Origin: Cercospora beticola
Taxonomy: Eukaryota; Ascomycota; Dothideomycetes; Mycosphaerellales; Mycosphaerellaceae
Assembly: GCF_033473495.1 (NCBI RefSeq)
Contig: NC_088937.1
Span: 1,488,001 to 1,552,000 of the forward strand
Direction of reading: 5' to 3'
Length of the DNA: 64,000 nucleotides
The notes beneath the pieces are model-generated. The model was not told the DNA's origin, did not search any database, and was given only the letters and a program-made list of their open reading frames with translations. The stretch's first letter is position 1. Every line of letters starts with the position of its first letter. Both the position numbers and the translations under genes were made by a program. Below are positions 20,130 through 30,733 of the stretch, in pieces.

Positions 20130-23100
20130 ATGGCGTGGGACCAGCTTTCGATCAACAAGCCTCATCTGGCGTACCTCATCCTGGGAGGCTTCACGAGCTT
20201 GTTCATGTTGTGCTCGTCGGTCATCAAAGAGCGCTTGTACATTGGTGAGGCCACAGTTGCGACAATATGTGGTATCATATTCGGACCCCATGCTGCGAAC
20301 CTGATCAACCCTTTCACTTGGGGCAACACAGACCAGATCACCTTGGAGTTCTCCCGCATCGTGCTGGTGGTCCAATGTTTCGCCATCGGTGTCGAATTGC
20401 CCAAGGCGTACATGGAAAGGCATTGGCGATCAGTTGTGTTCTTGCTCATTCCAGTCATGACATTCGGGTGGCTCATCACCAGCTTGTTCATTTGGGGCCT
20501 GATGCACCAGCATCTGACCTGGCTGGAGAGTCTGGCTGTCGCTGCATGCGTTACCGCCACCGATCCTGTGCTGGCCTCCTCCGTTGTGGGAAAGGGCAAG
20601 TTTGCAAAACGTGTACCCAAGCATTTGCGAGACTTGCTGTCTGCAGAGTCAGGATGCAACGACGGTATGGCGTTTCCATTCGTTTACCTGGCTCTATACA
20701 TCATCAACTATCGACCTCACGCGGGCGAGGTATTCTATCACTGGTTTTGTTACACCGTGCTTTACGAATGCATTTTTGGCGCATTCTACGGTGTGGTCGT
20801 TGGCTACATGGCACGTCGTGCAATTCGCGCCGCACACGAGAGAGATTTGATCGACCGAGAGTCTTTCCTCGTATTCTACTTTGTGCTAGCACTCTTCTGT
20901 GCTGGCTCCGGCGCCCTACTCGGACTGGACGATTTACTTGTCGGCTTCGCATGTGGCGTCGGTTTCAGCAACGACGGATGGTTCACCGAGAAGACTGAGG
21001 AGTCTCACGTTTCGAACGTGATTGATCTGCTCATCAACTTGGCATTCTTCGTATATTTTGGCACAATCATTCCATGGGAGCAGTTCAATTCGGGCAATCT
21101 TGGGCTCGATGTCTGGAAACTGGTTGTCATCGCTTTACTGGTTCTGTTCTTCCGTCGCATCCCGATCATGCTGGCATTAAAACCTGTCATTCCAGATATC
21201 AAAACATGGCGCGAAGCTCTTTTCGCTGGGCATTTTGGGCCAATTGGTGTCGGGGCTATCTTCGTCGCTATCCTGGCACGTGCGGAGCTCGAAACTGATT
21301 CCACGACGCCTCTTGCTGCCTTGCCTCCAGAAAGTACGCCAGAGTACAACGTCATCTACCTCATTTGGCCGATCACCACGTTCCTCGTTGTCACCTCGAT
21401 TGTTGTGCACGGGTCGTCTATTGCTGTTTTCACACTCGGCAAGCATATCAACACTCTCACGCTGACCATGTCTTACACACAAGCGAACGACCAGGGTCCG
21501 TCGTGGATGGATCGCCTACCGCGAATTCAGTCACGGTCTAAGAGCCAGATGTCGGCTTCTTCTTTCGACGAGAAGAGCGGTGTTCTACCAATTGGAGCCC
21601 CGGGTACCTTCTTGAGGCGGCAACGTGAAGAAGACAACCCAAGTCGTGCGCAGAGCCGGGCTTCGTCCCGCCGCCGATCCCGCAGAAGCAGAAACTTGGA
21701 GAATGGCCATGGGCCAGGAGGACCCATCAGTCAGTCAGCAATTGCTCCTGCTACGCGCCGTTCTCAAGAGCAGGCTGATTGGCGAATGAGCGACTCCGAT
21801 ACGCTCGCTGTGAAAAGCGACCCGCCGTCAGGAGAAGAAAAGTCGTCACCGGAAAGAGACGACATCAGCCCTGGTGAGATCTACGAAGAAGGCAAAAATA
21901 CCGTCTTCGAAGATGAAGAAGGCAATGTGCTTGCTGTCGAAAAGAGCGGAGAGGCTCAAGGGTCACCGGATCGTGAGAGGAAGGAAGAACGTGAAGGGCG
22001 CCGGCTCATGCGACGAGAAGGTGCAAATGGCAATGATGGCGTGGCTTCTACAAAGGACGACCCCGCCACAGATCCTGGACACGAGGCGATCAAAGATGTC
22101 GGAGCGGCCGAGCAGAAACTTGAGAGACCCGGGAAGGGCTGGCGCAGTGGTCTCACCAAGATGACCTCGATGACTGGGGATGCGATCCGCCGACGTCGTG
22201 AAGAGAAGCCTCCCAAGCCTGAACAGAGCAAAGCCGCGCGTGGACCGGCACGCGCTTATCAGTACGGCAACACAATCATCGTTGAGGATGAAGATGGCGA
22301 AGTCATCAAGAAATATGACATTCCAGCTCCTGATCGAAAGGGCAGTGAGACTGCGGATCCGGACAAGTCGCGGCATCGAATAGGGCAGATGAGCAAGATG
22401 CTCGGCCTTGGCTCCAAAGACGGCAAGGTTGAGGCTGGTGCTGCTGGGCCATCGTCTGGGCCTGAAACAGGTCCCGGATCGAACGAGAAGACACGCAGCA
22501 ACGATGATGACGATGATCGAGTCCGGTTCACGATAACGCAGGGAGGCCGTCGAATGAGCAAGGCTGAATTCATTGACCAAATTCGAAAGATGGATCCGAA
22601 GAGTCGTGCCCAGGCCGTTGAAGACAGCAATGCTCCTGAAGCCGTGAAGCGCGAAGCTCGTAAAGACGCACGCGAGCAGGCCCAAGCCTCAAAAACACCG
22701 CAGGGGGTTCCGGCTTCACAACAGCACCGTCAATCGATACCAGTCGTGCAGGAGCAACCCGAAAGCGAGGATGCTGCCGCTGTTGCAGAAATCACCCGGT
22801 CTGGCTCTCAGGATTCTCACGACATCCAGCTGGTGGACTCGCGAGGGCAGACGGTGCCTTTCCATGACATCTCAACAGACCTCAGATCTCGGCAGACGGA
22901 CCAAGGCGAAACGGCTGCGGAGCGTCGACGCAGACTGGCTCTCGAACAGCAGACTGGCGCAGACTCTGACTCTGAGGATGATGGGACCGAGCGAGTCCCT
23001 CCGACACGGCGAACTGGCGGCGCTGCGAGCTCTTCCTCGCCGCACAACAGGCAAATCAGCGATGCGGGCGAAACGGCCGCTGAGCGGAGACGCAGAGAAG

Positions 23101-23276
23101 GTGCGCTCGGTATCAGCCGCGAGGAGAGCGACAGTGAGGATGAAGAAGTCCGAGAGGCTCCCCAGCCTCGCGGCATACGCTTTGCGGACGAGCCTAGAAC
23201 GCCCGCTCAATCATCTGAGGGCGATTCTCGTCCACGACAAAGTGCGCTGAGGTGGGGCAAGGACCGTGGGCGATGA
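20130..23276 (+). CDS. NHA1: Plasma-membrane Na+,K+/H+ antiporter of the Nha1/Sod2 family
   Basis: Single exon, 1048 aa. Residues 1 to about 440 are hydrophobic with roughly 12 transmembrane helices. They carry the cation-binding pair in A-T-D-P-V-L-A (about residues 145-151) and the S-A-E-S-G-x-N-D-G motif (about 170-180), the hallmarks of CPA1 fungal antiporters. Residues about 450-1048 form a long hydrophilic cytosolic tail, rich in Glu, Arg and Ser, with a repeated G-E-T-A-A-E-R-R-R-R element (two copies, near residues 930 and 988). The family exports Na+ or K+ for H+, giving salt tolerance and pH/K+ homeostasis. In yeast the C-tail tunes activity. No intron is needed. Confidence 0.94.
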   Translation: MAWDQLSINKPHLAYLILGGFTSLFMLCSSVIKERLYIGEATVATICGIIFGPHAANLINPFTWGNTDQITLEFSRIVLVVQCFAIGVELPKAYMERHWRSVVFLLIPVMTFGWLITSLFIWGLMHQHLTWLESLAVAACVTATDPVLASSVVGKGKFAKRVPKHLRDLLSAESGCNDGMAFPFVYLALYIINYRPHAGEVFYHWFCYTVLYECIFGAFYGVVVGYMARRAIRAAHERDLIDRESFLVFYFVLALFCAGSGALLGLDDLLVGFACGVGFSNDGWFTEKTEESHVSNVIDLLINLAFFVYFGTIIPWEQFNSGNLGLDVWKLVVIALLVLFFRRIPIMLALKPVIPDIKTWREALFAGHFGPIGVGAIFVAILARAELETDSTTPLAALPPESTPEYNVIYLIWPITTFLVVTSIVVHGSSIAVFTLGKHINTLTLTMSYTQANDQGPSWMDRLPRIQSRSKSQMSASSFDEKSGVLPIGAPGTFLRRQREEDNPSRAQSRASSRRRSRRSRNLENGHGPGGPISQSAIAPATRRSQEQADWRMSDSDTLAVKSDPPSGEEKSSPERDDISPGEIYEEGKNTVFEDEEGNVLAVEKSGEAQGSPDRERKEEREGRRLMRREGANGNDGVASTKDDPATDPGHEAIKDVGAAEQKLERPGKGWRSGLTKMTSMTGDAIRRRREEKPPKPEQSKAARGPARAYQYGNTIIVEDEDGEVIKKYDIPAPDRKGSETADPDKSRHRIGQMSKMLGLGSKDGKVEAGAAGPSSGPETGPGSNEKTRSNDDDDDRVRFTITQGGRRMSKAEFIDQIRKMDPKSRAQAVEDSNAPEAVKREARKDAREQAQASKTPQGVPASQQHRQSIPVVQEQPESEDAAAVAEITRSGSQDSHDIQLVDSRGQTVPFHDISTDLRSRQTDQGETAAERRRRLALEQQTGADSDSEDDGTERVPPTRRTGGAASSSSPHNRQISDAGETAAERRRREGALGISREESDSEDEEVREAPQPRGIRFADEPRTPAQSSEGDSRPRQSALRWGKDRGR

Positions 23277-23426
23277 TCCGGTCGTTGTATGGACGAAGTG
23301 GTAAATCCCTTGCATGATAGCGTATGGTAGTACTGTTGGTCTCGCACATTTGTTCAGAAGCAAGCGCTGTATATATCGCCGTTCATTCTGGTTGACCAGG
23401 TTCGTCGCTGTCGATATTTACCTCTA

Positions 23427-24170
23427 TCAATTCAATCCCAGCGATTCATCTCGGGTTTGAAACTCGTCAAGACAATGGAATAGGTGGTCGAACTTTTTCT
23501 GGCACGTGCTGATATTCTCCCGGAGACAGAATTGGTGCACGAGAGTGTGAATCTGCTCTCTTTGCCGATCGATACGCTCATCGATTCGTCGACGTCCCTC
23601 TGCCAGGTTCCAAAGCGGAAGCTCGACGTCAAAGCAACCGTGAATACCAGGAGTCGCCGTCCAGTTGACCGACATCGCGACTGTCACTTTAGCATTTCCA
23701 CTCTTAACAGCAGTCAGAAGCTTCTTCATCGCCGACGCAACCACATCCGCAGTCGACCTCTCCCACCACGTGAACCAACACCCAAGCTGAATTTCGACCC
23801 GAGTGGACCTATCCGCAGACCATCGCAGCCAAGTAGTCAGAACATCCAGTGCAGGTACTAAGCTTTCATCGCAGACTCCTTGACCTTGGACGAGTTTCAA
23901 ATATTGTCCGAGAAGTGGAACGATGAGCTTCAACTTGTTGATCGATGTGAAGACTTGAGCAGCTTCGAATCGGATTCGATGGCAGACCAGAAGTAAATTC
24001 AAACAAGTCAACGGACCAAGCGGTAAAGGTCTTGTGCGAATGAGCTTGTGTGAGGCCTCGGAATATGTGAGTTGTATTGCTTCATCTTGTGCCAGAACGA
24101 ATTCGTAGATGCGGAGTCGGATTTCGAGTGGAACTTGTTGGAGTAGTATGCATTTGGGTGCGGTAGACAT
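23427..24170 (-). CDS. Small fungal protein with F-box-like (2EXR-type) N-terminal motif
   Basis: Single exon, 247 aa, ATG at 24170. Residues 12-26 read L-P-x-E-I-R-L-R-I-Y-E-x-V, the entry motif of a large fungal family annotated as F-box-like or 2EXR proteins. The remainder is helical with several Trp and Cys residues and no recognisable enzyme motif. No function can be assigned. It is convergent with the antiporter gene (150 bp between stops). Confidence 0.65.
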   Translation of the reverse strand: MSTAPKCILLQQVPLEIRLRIYEFVLAQDEAIQLTYSEASHKLIRTRPLPLGPLTCLNLLLVCHRIRFEAAQVFTSINKLKLIVPLLGQYLKLVQGQGVCDESLVPALDVLTTWLRWSADRSTRVEIQLGCWFTWWERSTADVVASAMKKLLTAVKSGNAKVTVAMSVNWTATPGIHGCFDVELPLWNLAEGRRRIDERIDRQREQIHTLVHQFCLRENISTCQKKFDHLFHCLDEFQTRDESLGLN

Positions 24171-24791
24171 GTTCGGTCAATTAGTGTCGAGGTCCGAAGA
24201 GGGATGTGTTCTACAAATGTGATGAATAGGTTGGTGGAAGTGAAAACAGGTATAAGTCCTGCTTGGTACAGTGTCGCAATCGCGGACGCACATCCGGCTT
24301 CGTCCGCTCCTGCACTACATCGTATCCGGTTTACTTGGTGCGATGTCGTCGGAGACCGTGCTGCTAGACAAGCCATTATGGTGCTGTTTGGCCTGGGTCG
24401 GTTTCGGGCCGAAATACATCGACGAGTTTCCGAATTTGTGCCAATTCCATACTTCTCCTAGCATGGCGGCGAAGACGTGACCAGTCTGGATTCAGCCCCC
24501 GACTTTCAGCTCCATCGTGTTTTGGTCGTGAATGAGAAATGTTGAATTGCCTGTATTGCTTGCATGTTGTTCGCCTTATTGGCCTGGCCGGCTTCGTGCT
24601 TCTAACAGTGACCACTTGAATCATCCATTGTTGATGCAAATGCTACCCAAACCCTACATGCTGTACATGAACACATCTATCCCATCCAAAGCTCGCTGTG
24701 AAAAGCAAAGCTCTACTCTATAGCCAAGGAACGCCTCCCTCGCCGCTTGCCCCTATGCTACTGTCGATATCAAAATATGCCGCTAGGACCG
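24171..24791. other. Intergenic, no gene seen
   Basis: 621 bp between two minus-strand genes. It should hold the promoter of the F-box-like gene and the 3' UTR of the heme-oxygenase-like gene. No repeat was recognised. Confidence 0.4.
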
Positions 24792-25718
24792 TTAGGAATG
24801 ATGAGGAAAATATGAAGTGCGCCATGCCAGGAATACTATGAAGACAAGCAGCACGAAGATGATTGACGCGACCCAGCCTAGCATGCGTTCACGCGCCACC
24901 ATCTGATCAAGTTGGCCGACCAAGCTGTTGCATAGTTCGAAGAGTTGCTGTGCTGTGTCGAGAATGTCTTGCTGCTGGTCTGGCGTCAAGATGGACTCTC
25001 CGCGGATCAGGCTTGCCTTGAACAAGGTCTTGATGTCTTCGCCATCTTGGTCGCCGTCGAATGAGAGAAAGGAAAAGCCCGGCACTTCGAGTGAAGGTTT
25101 ATCACTACCTGCGACTTGGCATATCGTTGATCCTGTCAGCCAAAATTCACGCCCACTCGTGGCTAGTTGCTGGCGTATCCATCGCCCGCCTGCGAAGGTG
25201 GCCATATAAAAGACCCATGCAAAAGCGATCAAGATGTGTGGCTTGCTGCGAATACGTGTACGCATTTGAGCAGTCCACTCCTCGTCCAGATCAGGTGTGC
25301 TGTAGATGTTTGGCCCAGCAACGGCGCGTAGGTGTTTCAGGTCATGGTTGAAACGACTGGATCTGGCCAAACCCCGCGGCCGAAGATTCGCGAGCCATAC
25401 GTGCAGATCATGGTCGTGGGTCGCGTCTTCGGAGGCGCGTTGCTGCAGCTGTCGTACAAGGAGATCCCACTCCGTCTCGAAGAGGAAGAAGAAGCTCGCG
25501 AAGGGCACGATGCCTTTGGCGAACAGAAGTGGGTTTGTCTGATGCGGCGGAAGCGCAAGTGGCAGACGTTGGACCAGTGAGCGGTTGAGTTCGGTGTGTT
25601 GTCTCCGGGTCGCCACGTTGATGAGGGCGCCGATAGCAGAGCTTGCATGCGTGGCCATGGCCGCTGCAGGACCTTGCGCCGCAGCGGGCACAGGCGCAGG
25701 CGTGGTCAACGGTGTCAT
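24792..25718 (-). CDS. Heme-oxygenase-like protein with C-terminal membrane anchor
   Basis: 308 aa from the ATG at 25718; the open frame extends 8 codons upstream only from a TTG. An Ala/Pro-rich start is followed by T-R-R-Q-H-T-E-L-N-R with H41, in the place of the heme-ligating proximal His of heme oxygenases. A distal-helix-like segment Y-M-A-T-F-A-G-G-R-W (about 171-180) has the Gly pair that packs over heme. Residues 280-299 are a single hydrophobic helix followed by only nine residues, so the protein should be tail-anchored in a membrane, as is yeast Hmx1 in the ER. Heme oxygenases convert heme to biliverdin, CO and iron. Homology is judged by motif only; catalysis is inferred. It is divergent from ASE1. 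Confidence 0.75.
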   Translation of the reverse strand: MTPLTTPAPVPAAAQGPAAAMATHASSAIGALINVATRRQHTELNRSLVQRLPLALPPHQTNPLLFAKGIVPFASFFFLFETEWDLLVRQLQQRASEDATHDHDLHVWLANLRPRGLARSSRFNHDLKHLRAVAGPNIYSTPDLDEEWTAQMRTRIRSKPHILIAFAWVFYMATFAGGRWIRQQLATSGREFWLTGSTICQVAGSDKPSLEVPGFSFLSFDGDQDGEDIKTLFKASLIRGESILTPDQQQDILDTAQQLFELCNSLVGQLDQMVARERMLGWVASIIFVLLVFIVFLAWRTSYFPHHS

Positions 25719-26251
25719 GTCAGGGTCCGTGGATGTCTGCAAAGATACTGAGAGGATGCAGAGTCGCTGCTGTCTGCCAGCGCGGACACGCTGGCCTCAT
25801 AGCGGCCGCGGGTGGCAGTCATCGCATCGCGGTGGTGAATGATCGGATCGCGTGCGCGGGTCATGCTGTCGTTCTTGCAACGCAGATTCGCGAGTCAGAA
25901 GCGAAACGCCACAGCAGGCGCGATCCGATGTCTGTGCGCGGTTGCCCGTGGAGACGCCTATTTACAGCTGCCCCAGGCCAGCGCGACAAGTGCCCATGGG
26001 CTCCAGCAGCTGTAGCTACCCAACATCAGCCACGCAGTTGTCTGCTCACCACCACAACCACGCTCACTACTGCCTGCTTAGTGCTCTTCTGCCACACGCC
26101 CGCCGACACCTTTTTCTAAATCCCGACGAGCTGCCGCGCACTCTGGTCCTGCAACGGCCACCCAGACAGCACATTCCTCCACTTTTCACAGCATTCCTTG
26201 ATGCAGCGCCGATAAGGCTTCGTTCAACGGCCTACCAGCCTGCCCACCGCC
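25719..26251. promoter_or_regulatory. Divergent promoter region heme-oxygenase-like / ASE1
   Basis: 533 bp between divergent start codons. CAC/CCA-rich stretches occur near 26040-26110 but no specific binding site could be named. Confidence 0.4.
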
Positions 26252-28688
26252 ATGGACACTTCATACTTGTCACAGCAGGTCACTACCATCATCGAGCGCC
26301 TGCATGGTTTCTTTGACGAAATTGGCGTCCCCAGCCATGAGCGCGACTCGAGAGAATCAGAGGTATGGCTCCGCGGACTGATGCCCATGGCAGTGCTCTA
26401 ACAGCTGCCAGCTCTTCTCCGCTCTCTCCGAAACACTACACAACCAACTCAACCTGGTCGCGAAGGAGAAACATGACCTCACCGAAGAGGCCCAGCGTCT
26501 TATCAAGACCATCCGCCAGATGGAGCGGTCGCTAGATGACACTAGACCAAAGGACGATTACGAGGCAGAAAAAGATGGGCTGAAAATCACATATCCACTG
26601 CTGAACTGCATCGAGCGGCTCAAGCAAAAACATCATACCATTGCCAAGTTGCACCGCGAGCGCTACGAACAAGTCAAGAAGCTGGTGGAGGCATTGGAGT
26701 CGTACGCATCACATCTCGAACCCGCCTTCGTCAAGATCAAGCTACCTCCCACAGCTCCGAAAGCCGACATATCCCCTACATTCGACCTATCGCCGACGTA
26801 CGTCACGAAGCTGGACCACGAGTTCACCCGAGTCTACGACGAGTACAACAAGCGCGTGGCCACAGTAGCGCAATGCGGCGAAGACATCATCAATCTGTAT
26901 TCCGAGCTGGGTGTCCCGCAGGCGCAAATCGACAGCCAGATTGTGCAGTTTGCGCGAGAATCGCCTGAACAATTGGGACTTCACAAGGAGGACCTGCAGC
27001 GACTTGCTGCTAAGCGTGACAAACTTATGAGCGAAAAGCAGCAACGCGAGCGAAAGCTGAAGGAACTGCGAGCTGCAGTCGAAGGCCTATGGGACCGTCT
27101 CGGTGTGGATGAGGCCGAGCGCAAGCAATTCCTGGCGAGCAACCGCGGTGTCGGCATTCGTCAGATCAATGAATTCGAGGATGAGCTGGCCAGACTCAAC
27201 GAGCTCAAGAGACAGAACCTACACATCTTCGTTGAGGATGCTAGGTTCAAGCTTCAAGCTCTGTGGGACGGTTTGTACTTTTCCGAGGAGGAAATGTTGG
27301 ACTTCGCGCCTGCTTTCTCCGACGTGTATTCCGACGCCCTCTTGTCAGCACACGAGCAGGAGATTGCTAGGCTGGAAGCTTTGAGAGAACAGCGAGCACC
27401 TATCCTAGCTGCAGTGGACAGGCACCGTAGCCTGATCCAGGACCGCGAGGACTTGGAGAAGAGCAGTCAGGATGCATCCAGGCTGATGTCGAAGGGCGCC
27501 AAGGGCGAGAAGCGCGATCCTGGCAAGCTGTTACGAGAAGAAAAGCAGCGCAAGCGTATCACCAAAGAGCTCCCCAAAGTCGAAGCGGACCTTCGGAAGA
27601 CTTTGGAAGACTGGGAAGAGGAATACGGTCGTCCATTCTGCGTACATGGCCAGCGGTACTTGGATGAACTTGATGCAGTACAGTCCAGAGCTCCGCCACC
27701 ACGCAGCAAGACTCCGAATGCCCTGTCTGGATCTAGAGACCCACCAAAGAGCGCTGGTCGCGATGCGAGACCCAACTTGGGGCAGAGCAAGAGTGCTGGA
27801 ACTTTGCGCGGAGGCAACCCTACTCGAAGTAAGACACCAACAGCACACCCGAACCGCAATCCGCTGGCCGCCTCCACAACGGGTCACTCAGCATTAGGAG
27901 CATCGATGCTGGGCGCATCAACATCAGCACATGGTTCGATTCGAGGCAGTCCTTCCAAGATCCCAGGTGCATCGGGATCACGATTGCCCATGGGCGTTTT
28001 GCCCAATGGGAACAACTCACCGGAGCGCCGTGCGGGCAAGATGGCATCGAGCCAGGACAGCGAGCTCAACCGCACATTACGAGGCAACATGGGCCCTCCT
28101 CGGGCGCCACCGCCAAAGATGAAGGACTTGTTCGTACCGCCAACGCCTACACCTATCGGCAGCAACAAGGAGAATGGCCTTGACCTCGAGCGACCGGGAA
28201 GTGTGCTTCGACACATCGAGGCAGATGATCCCTATGACGACCGCCGGTATGAGAACAACCACTACTCCAGCATGCACTCGTCTTCATCACATGGCTCGCG
28301 CGGGCATATGCTCAGCCGCTCCGTGGGATCATTTGCTTCAACTGCCTCGCGACCTATGAGTCGGCAGGAGTACCCCGTAGCACCACCGATTTCGCGCCAG
28401 GCAAGCAACACATCTTCTGTCATGAGCGGGTCCCAAGTCAGCGGCAGCGAGAACTGGGAGACCTACGATAGCAACTCCGACAACGAAGAGGCAGATGCAA
28501 CGGAGGCGTACTACGCAAAGATGAAGCACCAGCAGGCCCAATTGAGGCAGACAGTGAAGAGACCCGGCACAGCCTCCGGCCAGCTCGGAGGCATCAAGCG
28601 TATCCGAGAGCAGCCCATTGTCGAAGAGGGGCGAGAAGGCAGCGAGGCTGGTTGGACGGATGACGGCAGTGTCGGTGAGACTTACTGA
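26252..28688 (+). CDS. ASE1: ASE1/PRC1/MAP65 microtubule crosslinker, 2 exons
   Basis: Exons 26252-26362 and 26412-28688, intron 49 nt, total 795 aa. The acceptor at 26411 restores the frame; the AG at 26404 would not. Residues 1 to about 440 are predominantly coiled-coil and spectrin-like helices with the MAP65 core (for example I-x-x-L-W-D-x-L and the conserved F-E-D-E-L-x-R-L-x-x-L segment). The remaining ~350 residues are Ser/Pro/Gly-rich with many basic patches, S-K-T-P repeats, K-E-N motifs and a short acidic C-terminus, consistent with Cdk-regulated control in mitosis. The family homodimerises and crosslinks antiparallel microtubules at the spindle midzone. The start M-D-T-S-Y is the first ATG of exon 1. 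Confidence 0.93.
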
Positions 28689-30039
28689 CGCTCCTCTCGT
28701 ATAGTCCGGGAGGATGTTTGAAAAAGAAATTTTTGGCGAACTTGCACTTGCATGGCGTTGGAGGATGGAATCTGGAGAGAACGGAACTGGATAGGAGAGG
28801 CGTTTCGTCTTGCTTGAGATTGATATGATCTTCAAGGTTTCGAAGACATGACGACGAAAAACCCAGCTTGTGTGGAATTCGATGCTAGAACGATTACGGC
28901 CTTGACGGTCCTTCGACTTTTTGCGTGTGCTTGCCTATATACTTACTAGTTTCACGAGGGCATGAATTACAGGATATTTTCACGAACTCGCTTTTCTTTT
29001 CCACTTACTTGCTGTTCTTTTCCACTTACTTCCTCTTATCGACGATAGTGGGTTTGTTGTTACATGTGCGATCAGAATTTTCTTTGCTAGTCGTTGCAGT
29101 TTGATGATAAGAGAGTGGCTTCGATGCTCAATGCCGTCATGCAGGAGAGGAGTGATGAGTCGGGCGAACATCGACTCTTTTTGTTCGGTGTTCGCTTCGA
29201 GATTGATGGCACCCCACGTGGCCGTGGTGAGGGATGTTGCGTGGCATTTCAGATGATGTCTTCGCGCCTGGAGATGCATATTCGCCTATCCTCGCGAATA
29301 TATGCATCCACTTGGAGTGAGACACTGCGAATGGGAGCCTGTTCGGTTGGTCGGATACTCTATACTGTCGCGTCTGCTGCTGGATGCATTTCGCTGTATA
29401 TCGATCGCTGATCTCTGCGTGCGCGTCGATACATAGCACATGCGCCAGGTGTTCCTTTGCAGCGTCATCTTGCGTGACCAAGAGTGACTTGGCGCACAGG
29501 CATTTTTCTGGTGAAGCTGGGGACAAGCGTGGAAGGAAGGCATGTGAGCTGTTCTTGAAGCCATGTCAGACTAGTCACGCTAGTCACGATTGACGTGTGC
29601 GACGAAGTTCTTGCGTCAATGACTCTTGATCTTTCGCACGTGGTGCAACCGTTCCGAAGAGTAGCCTATCTTTTGCTCACCTATTCTGTTGTCAGCGCTA
29701 CTGTAGTTCGTTGTAATTGTGACTCTTTTAGTAGAATAGGCGTCTCATGTGTAGAGCTACTGTTGCTAGAGTGTGACGTATTGTCCACTTGACGGATCTA
29801 TCATCTGTGACCAGATGTTTTGTTGTCATCGGGTTGTGAGATTTGGTATAGGATCATGGGTTGGGCGGAGATGAACCGCTACCCCACGGGTCATATATTA
29901 TGATCCATGCTGCCGATAAGGAAGCCGGATACCGATCCCTTTGCCGCCTTTTAACGCATAACCTTGTTTAATTGCTAGTCTATATATGGTTTAGTCGCTT
30001 GGCGGTAACATACCTTAATCGCTTGCCTCTAGTCGTTAT
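28689..30039. other. Gene-free transition from ASE1 to the AT-rich island
   Basis: About 1.35 kb of normal base composition without a supported gene. A tandem copy of a 17-nt pyrimidine-rich unit (TTCTTTTCCACTTACTT-like) occurs near 28994-29031. Near 29851-29907 an imperfect inverted repeat has GGATCAT and ATGATCC arms. CpA and TpG are still frequent here, so this stretch was largely spared by RIP. Confidence 0.5.
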
Positions 30040-30733
30040 AGAGGTATTAAGAGTACTAGTATTATTAAAATAAGTATTATAAGTATCTAAATAATAGAGT
30101 AAATAGTTATCTAACTATAGAGTAAATTAGTATAAAGATTCGTCTACTATAGTACCGTCGTCGCTACTATAGTAGTATAGTAGTAACTAGCTCTTAATAC
30201 TTCTACTACTACTATCTAGACTTAAAATAATTATAATTCTATATAATTATAATAATTACTTTACTAAATCGTTATAAGTTAAAGTTATTAAGCCTCCGAA
30301 TAAAGTAAATATTACGGAGTTTAGAGCTCTATAGTAATATATTACTATTATAGAAGATTAGCTTATATAAGTATTTAAGTAGATAAAGAATAAAGTAAAT
30401 ATACTATCTATATTTTATAGAATTTATACTAATAGTAAGAGTATAAGAGATATTCTAGACTATAGTTTATATAAGAATAATTAGTAAGCTATAAGTATAA
30501 TTTAGTTAACTTCTTAGTATTCTTCTTATAATAGTAGTACTAGTAGTCTCTATAGTATTCTAAAGTACTAGTAGTTAGTATATATACGTCTAGAAACTTC
30601 CTATAAACTAGTAGTATAGCTACGGACGTAATATAGCTATTTAAGTATAATATACTACTATTATTACTATTTTATTATTCTATTATATATTATCTATTTA
30701 TATAATATTTTACTAGCTCTTTAAGTTAAATAT

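Noticed and set aside
29851..29930. tRNA-like fold near the island edge
   Set aside because: The arms form an imperfect palindrome but no convincing T-loop (GGTTCRA) or D-arm spacing could be placed.
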